A DNA stretch of 11,499 nt. Origin: an uncultured Verrucomicrobiota bacterium. Its GTDB lineage: Bacteria > Verrucomicrobiota > Verrucomicrobiia > Limisphaerales > UBA9464. Below, piece by piece: positions 8,201 through 11,499 of the stretch. Below the pieces are notes generated by a model. That model saw only the letters and a list, made by a program, of their open reading frames with translations. It was not told where the DNA came from and made no database searches. The number at the start of each line of letters is the position of its first letter. Position 1 is the first letter of the stretch. The stretch is from positions 1 through 11,499 of the forward strand of contig CAIYFP010000346.1 of NCBI GenBank assembly GCA_903925515.1, in the 5' to 3' direction. The position numbers and the translations under genes are program-made.

Positions 8201-9434
8201 CGAAGCCCAACGCGTTGTTCGCCGGGTTCCGCGTCACCAACTGCCCCTGCCCTCCACTCCGCACCGACCCCAACTGCTGCCCCTCCGCCACGTCCAGCCG
8301 CCACACCTGCTGCATCGGCCCCGTGATCCGGTCCCGGAACGTCAGCCCCGCCCCGTCCTCGTCCAGCCACAGCTCCCGCTCAATCGACAATCCCCCCGGC
8401 TTCTTGTCCCCCATCCCACGCATTCGCTCCGCCAGCCCCAGCGGCCGTGACGCATCCCACCGGTACACCGGAAGATCCCGCCACGATGCCAACACGTAGG
8501 TCTGCGACGCATCCACCGCCGTCGCCCCAGACAACTCCAATGTCCGAAGCTCAGGACGCGCCCGGAACGCCACCAGCATCTCCGCCGCCACCGGTCGCAC
8601 CCCGCCCGGCAACCGCACCTCCCTCGCCCCATCCACCCGGAACGCCTCCGCCTTCACCGTCCACTTCCCCGCACGCACCTGCGCCCGCGCCCGCCCGCCC
8701 TCGTCCACCGTCACCGGGATCGGCGACGCCACGGACGCCAGCCTCCAGCCCTCCGGCAACACGTTGCCAAGGTCCTCTTCCCGGCTCTTGCCCGCCACCG
8801 TCAACTCCACCTCAAGGCGCCACCACATCGGAATCCCGTCCTCCAGCAACGCGTACGCCTTCGCCGCCAACGTGTCCCGCTCGGCCGATCCCGGCGCACC
8901 GTCCCGCCTCAGCCAGAGCGTTCCCGACGCGTCCCAGGTCGGGGCCTCCACCGCCCTCCCGTCCCGCGACAACCCCAGCAAGCCCACCGACGCCGGAATC
9001 CGGAGCGTCTGGGGCAGGCTTCCCCACTCAAAACGCCCCTCCACGCGCCCCGTCCCGGCCCCCATCCGCACGTGGGGCACCCCTTCCCGCTCAAGAACCG
9101 CGCCGGCCCTCCCATCCACCCGGACATCCTGCGGCCATGCGGCCCCTCCCCCCGGCAACGGAACCCACGCCTCATGAAACGCCACCACCGTCAGCCCAAA
9201 CGTCCCGCCCGTCTCCGTCACCTCAAGGTCAAGCCGGCCCGGCCAGAAACATCGGTGCGCCCTGGGATCCGACCACGACGTGGGACACCCCCGGTGTGGC
9301 GCGTCCCACGTCGCCCAATCCCGCCACGGCTCCAGCGCCGGGGGAATCGAGGGCCCAGCCCCACGGGCAAGCCCACCCGCCGCCGCCATCGCCACCAAAC
9401 CAACGAGTCGAACGATCAACATGGAAATGCTCAT
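5217..9434 (-). CDS. Large exported multi-pass membrane protein of unknown function (1405 residues)
   Basis: I know no named function. From memory, it resembles an unnamed family of large membrane proteins in many Proteobacteria. The shared parts are an N-terminal Cys-rich segment (C50-PTSW-to-C62-FWPGRL), a WVPLPGG...WPQDVRVDGR stretch at about 96-117, and a later LRERLLAVPDAYPNAA segment near 775-793. Residues 1 to about 25 are a signal-like hydrophobic segment. Residues about 27-460 are strand-rich and probably periplasmic. Hydrophobic helices cluster at about 466-560, followed by about 686-705 and 733-760. A second strand-rich region spans about 768-1190. Four further helices lie at about 1195-1217, 1223-1252, 1266-1294 and 1333-1353, before a Pro-rich tail. 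A GPGS repeat links two segments near 709-727. The ATG at 9434 has AGGGCGG 8 nt upstream and puts the signal first. It heads the tyrA-aroA-cmk set, 63 nt before tyrA. No enzymatic motif was found. Confidence 0.88.
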   Translation of the reverse strand: MSISMLIVRLVGLVAMAAAGGLARGAGPSIPPALEPWRDWATWDAPHRGCPTSWSDPRAHRCFWPGRLDLEVTETGGTFGLTVVAFHEAWVPLPGGGAAWPQDVRVDGRAGAVLEREGVPHVRMGAGTGRVEGRFEWGSLPQTLRIPASVGLLGLSRDGRAVEAPTWDASGTLWLRRDGAPGSAERDTLAAKAYALLEDGIPMWWRLEVELTVAGKSREEDLGNVLPEGWRLASVASPIPVTVDEGGRARAQVRAGKWTVKAEAFRVDGAREVRLPGGVRPVAAEMLVAFRARPELRTLELSGATAVDASQTYVLASWRDLPVYRWDASRPLGLAERMRGMGDKKPGGLSIERELWLDEDGAGLTFRDRITGPMQQVWRLDVAEGQQLGSVRSGGQGQLVTRNPANNALGFEVRARNLEVEATGRAMGVGEWPATGWRADAEPARVTLHLPPGWRLFALFGSDWVRGDWLTAWTLLDLFLLLVFTLAVFRLRGAWAAALAFAAFGLAYHEPGAPRYPWLALLVPMALARVIPAGKARRVAGLAQGVAAVVLVLFLVPFVGRQVQQALYPQLEPTPGQPIPAGSYAGVEVMGRVGGAQGQAELDPRGIRARMGASVSLAKPQPAPGGDGAQRYSGNLLQDAKARIQTGPGIPEWTWRSVSFGWNGPVQASQTVRAVLVPRSVERGLSVLRTAMVAGLAAMLALRRGIGRGDGPGSGPGSGPGSGPGKDSGAGGRLAGAAGAMAGLALAAGWGGFGASGLMGADTAGMGTIPDAATIEKLRERLLAVPDAYPNAASIPVAWLKIEGRKVRVEAEVHAALRVAVPVPGRLPAFSPVAVDVDGEAAATVRRDDGFVWVVVEPGVHRVRLEGWLPSASEWEWSFGLKPRRVRVEAPEWTVAGVGVDGVPEAQVFLAPRLRAATATASYEQQRVESLVAIERRLELGLLWQSRTVVTRLTPPGRAVSLRVPLGPGETVVSQGWVVQDGMVEVRLGAQEREVSWEGTLAATNRLALATRPGDAWVERWQVETSPVWNVGLEGLPPMFEAGQGQLVPTWRPWPGESVGLTVRRPEAVAGATVTVNRALHSASLGRRQRSSTLELALRCSHGEDFGIELPEGAEVTRLAVEGKDVPVRREGGKVMVPLQPGEQGVSIAWKETRGLGWRGGNAAVRLPVEAANVMTTAAIGEDRWVLWATGPQRGPAVRFWGVLALALMGAAALGRVPGTPMGTGSWMLLLVGLTQAPLASAVVSIGWFFMVRWRGEGGFGGLRPWMQNVMQAGLVCLTVAMVGVLLFVVGEGLLGSPRMFILGNESTRTGMRWFEPRSGAWLPECGVYSVSVWWYRLLMLIWALWLAWSLLGWLGAGWRAFAKGGIVRRSPGSARAMVGDAVGAAGAGAGTVQPPPLPPGSGAE
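7261..7305. repeat. 12-bp tandem repeat inside the membrane-protein gene
   Basis: The plus-strand unit CCCGGCCCACTC occurs three times exactly (7261-7272, 7273-7284, 7285-7296), followed by a 9-base partial fourth copy. Read on the coding strand it gives a GPGS repeat between two hydrophobic segments, at about residues 709-727. Because the unit is a multiple of three, gain or loss of copies would keep frame and only change linker length. Confidence 0.9.
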
Positions 9435-9442
9435 GACGGTCG

Positions 9443-9449
9443 CCGCCCT
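9443..9449 (-). promoter_or_regulatory. Shine-Dalgarno site deciding the start of the large membrane protein
   Basis: The minus strand reads AGGGCGG 8 nt before the ATG at 9434. No such site precedes the in-frame ATGs at 9479, 9467 or 9422. The site overlaps one arm of a small perfect inverted repeat (GCCGC at 9442-9446 and GCGGC at 9455-9459, 8-nt loop). That hairpin could partly mask it in the message. Confidence 0.5.
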
Positions 9450-9465
9450 TTTTTGCGGCCCGTCC

Positions 9466-9494
9466 ATTACATGCCCCAACCCCAGCCCCTACAA
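9466..9494 (-). promoter_or_regulatory. Candidate sigma-70-type promoter of the minus-strand operon
   Basis: On the minus strand TTGTAG (9494-9489) is followed after exactly 17 nt by TGTAAT (9471-9466). The -10 element matches the TATAAT consensus at five of six positions and the -35 element matches TTGACA at three of six. Transcription would begin near 9459 and give a leader of about 25 nt containing the Shine-Dalgarno site at 9449-9443. This is the best promoter-like sequence I found in the divergent region. It would drive the membrane protein and, with no clear internal promoter in the 63-nt gap, probably tyrA-aroA-cmk and the TIGR03790 gene. Confidence 0.5.
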
Positions 9495-9664
9495 GGCCCA
9501 TCCTCCCCGCCGCCCATCGAAAATCCTTCCACGCGCATCGAAACGGTCAGCCATGCACCTCGCACCGCCCCGTCACGCCCTCCAATCACTGCAAATCATG
9601 AGGCGAAAAATCTTCCACACTCCCGCACTCGCCTTTTCAATGTCGCGTCGCAGTGAACACGAGC

Positions 9665-11499
9665 ATGGACACGACACAGATCATCGGAGCCACCACTCCA
9701 CGGACCGAGCCCCCCACCAAGCAGGGTCTCTATGATCCTGCCCACGAGCACGACGCCTGCGGCGTCGGCTTCGTCGCCCACGTCAAGGGCGTCAAATCCC
9801 ATGCCCTCGTCCAAAACGGCCTCCAAATCCTCAACAACCTCGACCACCGCGGCGCCTGCGGTTCCGAGGTCAACACGGGCGACGGCGCCGGCATCCTCAT
9901 GCAGATGCCCCATGAGTTCATCGCCGCCGCATGCGCCACAGCCAACATCCGGCTCCCGGCTCCCGGCGAATACGGCACCGGTCTCCTCTACCTTCCCCGC
10001 GAACCCAAGCAACGCCGCAAGGTCGAGCTTGCCTTCGAGAAGATCGTGAACTCCGAGGGCCAGGACTTCCTCGGCTGGCGCAGGGTCCCCACGGACAACA
10101 GCTCCCTCGGCGACACCGCCAAGGCCGGCGAGCCATGGATCGCCATGCCCGTCATCGGCAAGGGCGCCGACATCGCCGACCCAGCCGCGTTCGAGCGCAA
10201 GCTCTACGTCATCCGCAAGCGCTCCTACACCCAGATCCGCTGCTCCACCATGGACGGCAGCCAGTTCTTCTACGTCTGCTCCCTCTCCGCCCGAACCCTC
10301 GTGTACAAGGGCATGCTCCTCACCGACCAGGTCTCCAAGTACTTCCCCGACCTCCGCGACGAGCGCATGACCACCGCCCTCGCCCTCGTCCATTCCCGCT
10401 TCTCCACCAACACGTTCCCAAGCTGGAACCGTTCCCACCCCTACCGCTTCATCGCCCACAACGGCGAGATCAACACCCTCCGCGGCAACATCAACTGGAT
10501 GCACGCCCGCGAGTCCATGTTCGCCTCCGCCCTCTTCGGCGAGGACGTCGAGAAAATCCTCCCCGTCGTGGACCCCAACGGCAGCGACTCCGCCATGTTC
10601 GACAACGTCCTCGAGCTCCTCGTCCTTGCCGGCCGCTCCCTGCCCCACGCCATGATGATGATGATCCCGGAGCCATGGTCGAACCACGAGTCCATGAGCG
10701 ACGAGAAGAAGGCCTTTTACGAGTACCATTCCTGCCTCATGGAGCCATGGGACGGCCCCGCATGCATCGCCTTCACCGACGGCACCCGCATCGGCGCCTC
10801 CCTCGACCGCAACGGCCTTCGCCCCGCCCGCTACTACGTCACCAAGGATGACCTCGTGATCATGGCGTCCGAGGTCGGCGTGCTCCCCGTCGAGCCCTCC
10901 AACGTCCGCGAAAAGGGCCGCCTCCAGCCAGGCCGCATGTTCTACATCGACACCGCCGAGGGCCGGATCGTCGCCGACGAGGAGATCAAGGAGTCCATCG
11001 CCCGCGAGCAGCCCTACCGGCAATGGCTCAACCAACACCTCCTCGACCTCGCCCAGCTCCCCGAGCCCAGCAAGGCCGAGTCCGACGACCGCATGCCCCT
11101 CCTCCAAGGCCAGCAGGCCTTCGGCTATACCTTCGAGGACCTCCGCATGCTCATGGTCCCCATGGCCCGTGACGGCGTCGAGGCCGTCGGCTCCATGGGC
11201 ACCGACACCCCCCTCGCCGTCCTCTCCAGCCAGCCCCAGCTCCTCTACAACTACTTCAAGCAGCTCTTCGCCCAGGTCACCAACCCTCCCCTCGATTGCA
11301 TCCGCGAGGAAATCGTCACCTCCTCCGACACCACCATCGGTTGCGAAAGCAACCTCCTCGAGCCCGCCCCCGAAAGCTGCGCGCTCATCAAGCTCAAGAA
11401 CCCCGTCCTTACCCCGGAGGAGTTCAGCAAGCTCAAGCACATCGATCACTCCGGCTATCGCGCCCTCACCCTCCCCATCACCTACAAGGTCGAGAAGGG
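9665..11499 (+). CDS. gltB: Glutamate synthase, large (alpha) subunit, 5' part, cut by the window edge
   Basis: GltB takes the amide of glutamine and reductively aminates 2-oxoglutarate, giving two glutamates, usually with the GltD subunit supplying electrons. The window holds the first 611 codons of a protein normally about 1500 long. A 31-residue propeptide precedes Cys32 in DACGVGF, the N-terminal nucleophile of the class II glutamine amidotransferase domain after processing. Further motifs are LDHRGACG at about 59-66, HSRFSTNT at 243-250 (glutamine-binding Arg245), HNGEINT at 265-271 (oxyanion Asn266) and GSDSAMFD at 306-313. The central domain begins before the edge, with MGTDTPLAVLSSQPQLLYNYFKQ near 509-531. 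The frame is intact. The ATG at 9665 is preferred for its short propeptide; an in-frame GTG at 9653 is possible. No clear Shine-Dalgarno was seen. The FMN and Fe-S parts, and gltD, lie outside the window. Confidence 0.95.
   Translation, partial: MDTTQIIGATTPRTEPPTKQGLYDPAHEHDACGVGFVAHVKGVKSHALVQNGLQILNNLDHRGACGSEVNTGDGAGILMQMPHEFIAAACATANIRLPAPGEYGTGLLYLPREPKQRRKVELAFEKIVNSEGQDFLGWRRVPTDNSSLGDTAKAGEPWIAMPVIGKGADIADPAAFERKLYVIRKRSYTQIRCSTMDGSQFFYVCSLSARTLVYKGMLLTDQVSKYFPDLRDERMTTALALVHSRFSTNTFPSWNRSHPYRFIAHNGEINTLRGNINWMHARESMFASALFGEDVEKILPVVDPNGSDSAMFDNVLELLVLAGRSLPHAMMMMIPEPWSNHESMSDEKKAFYEYHSCLMEPWDGPACIAFTDGTRIGASLDRNGLRPARYYVTKDDLVIMASEVGVLPVEPSNVREKGRLQPGRMFYIDTAEGRIVADEEIKESIAREQPYRQWLNQHLLDLAQLPEPSKAESDDRMPLLQGQQAFGYTFEDLRMLMVPMARDGVEAVGSMGTDTPLAVLSSQPQLLYNYFKQLFAQVTNPPLDCIREEIVTSSDTTIGCESNLLEPAPESCALIKLKNPVLTPEEFSKLKHIDHSGYRALTLPITYKVEK

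Larger units (their letters stand above)
9435..9664. other. Divergent intergenic region between the aromatic operon and gltB
   Basis: This 230-nt region separates the two divergent start codons. It contains the minus-strand promoter candidate described separately. It also holds an exact 8-base direct repeat CATCGAAA at 9515-9522 and 9536-9543, spaced 21 bp start to start. A longer imperfect repeat, CGAAAATCCTTCCAC (9518-9532) and CGAAAAATCTTCCAC (9604-9618), lies about 86 bp apart. These could be regulator sites. I could not identify a convincing promoter or Shine-Dalgarno site for gltB, and I saw no sigma-54 type -24/-12 sequence. Confidence 0.5.

Noticed and set aside
9613..9641. TTCCAC-17-TTCAAT as a gltB promoter
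   Set aside because: Spacing is right, but the -35 matches only two of six positions and the -10 four of six; too weak to list as a feature.
9596..11449. 617-codon minus-strand open frame antisense to gltB
   Set aside because: Its translation is a low-complexity Gly/Ala/Val/Glu-rich sequence. The plus strand carries unmistakable GltB motifs over the same span. The open frame is a by-product of C-ending codons in gltB.

Overview
This is a GC-rich window (most 60-base lines I tallied are 60-75% G+C) of ordinary chromosomal type. It holds one five-gene set on the minus strand (about 9434 down to 564) and the 5' part of a divergent plus-strand gene that runs off the right edge. The gene content suggests a member of the PVC group, most likely Verrucomicrobiota. 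It includes a secreted TIGR03790-type protein and a housekeeping tyrA-aroA-cmk block, and coding is strongly GC-biased. The assignment rests on recognising families without a database search, so it is moderate to weak.

Layout, left to right. Positions 1-563 have no gene I can support. They hold several small perfect inverted repeats and a minus-strand open frame that is cut by the left edge. Positions 564-2225 (minus) encode a secreted TIGR03790-family protein with a TPR-like C-terminus. Positions 2233-2946 (minus) are cytidylate kinase, cmk. Positions 2943-4235 (minus) are EPSP synthase, aroA, whose stop overlaps the cmk start as ATGA. Positions 4242-5153 (minus) are a TyrA-type prephenate/arogenate dehydrogenase. 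Positions 5217-9434 (minus) encode a 1405-residue exported multi-pass membrane protein with no named function. Positions 9435-9664 are a divergent intergenic region with a credible promoter for the minus-strand set. From 9665 to the window end (plus) is gltB, the large subunit of glutamate synthase, cut at 11499.

The five minus-strand genes have gaps of 63, 6, -4 and 7 nt, so they look like one transcription unit. TyrA and AroA act in aromatic amino-acid synthesis. Cmk supplies CDP/dCDP for nucleic acid and lipid synthesis. tyrA-aroA-cmk is a widespread bacterial arrangement that often continues into rpsA; here a secreted TIGR03790 protein follows cmk instead. GltB makes glutamate, the amino donor for transamination of aromatic keto acids, but its divergent position alone does not show co-regulation.

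I saw no CRISPR array, tRNA, rRNA, insertion sequence, toxin-antitoxin pair or defence system. The least explained parts are the 1405-residue membrane protein at the head of the aromatic operon and the hairpin-rich 563 nt beyond its end. Nearly all other long open frames, on either strand, are GC-driven shadows with low-complexity Pro/Arg/Ala or Gly/Ala translations.
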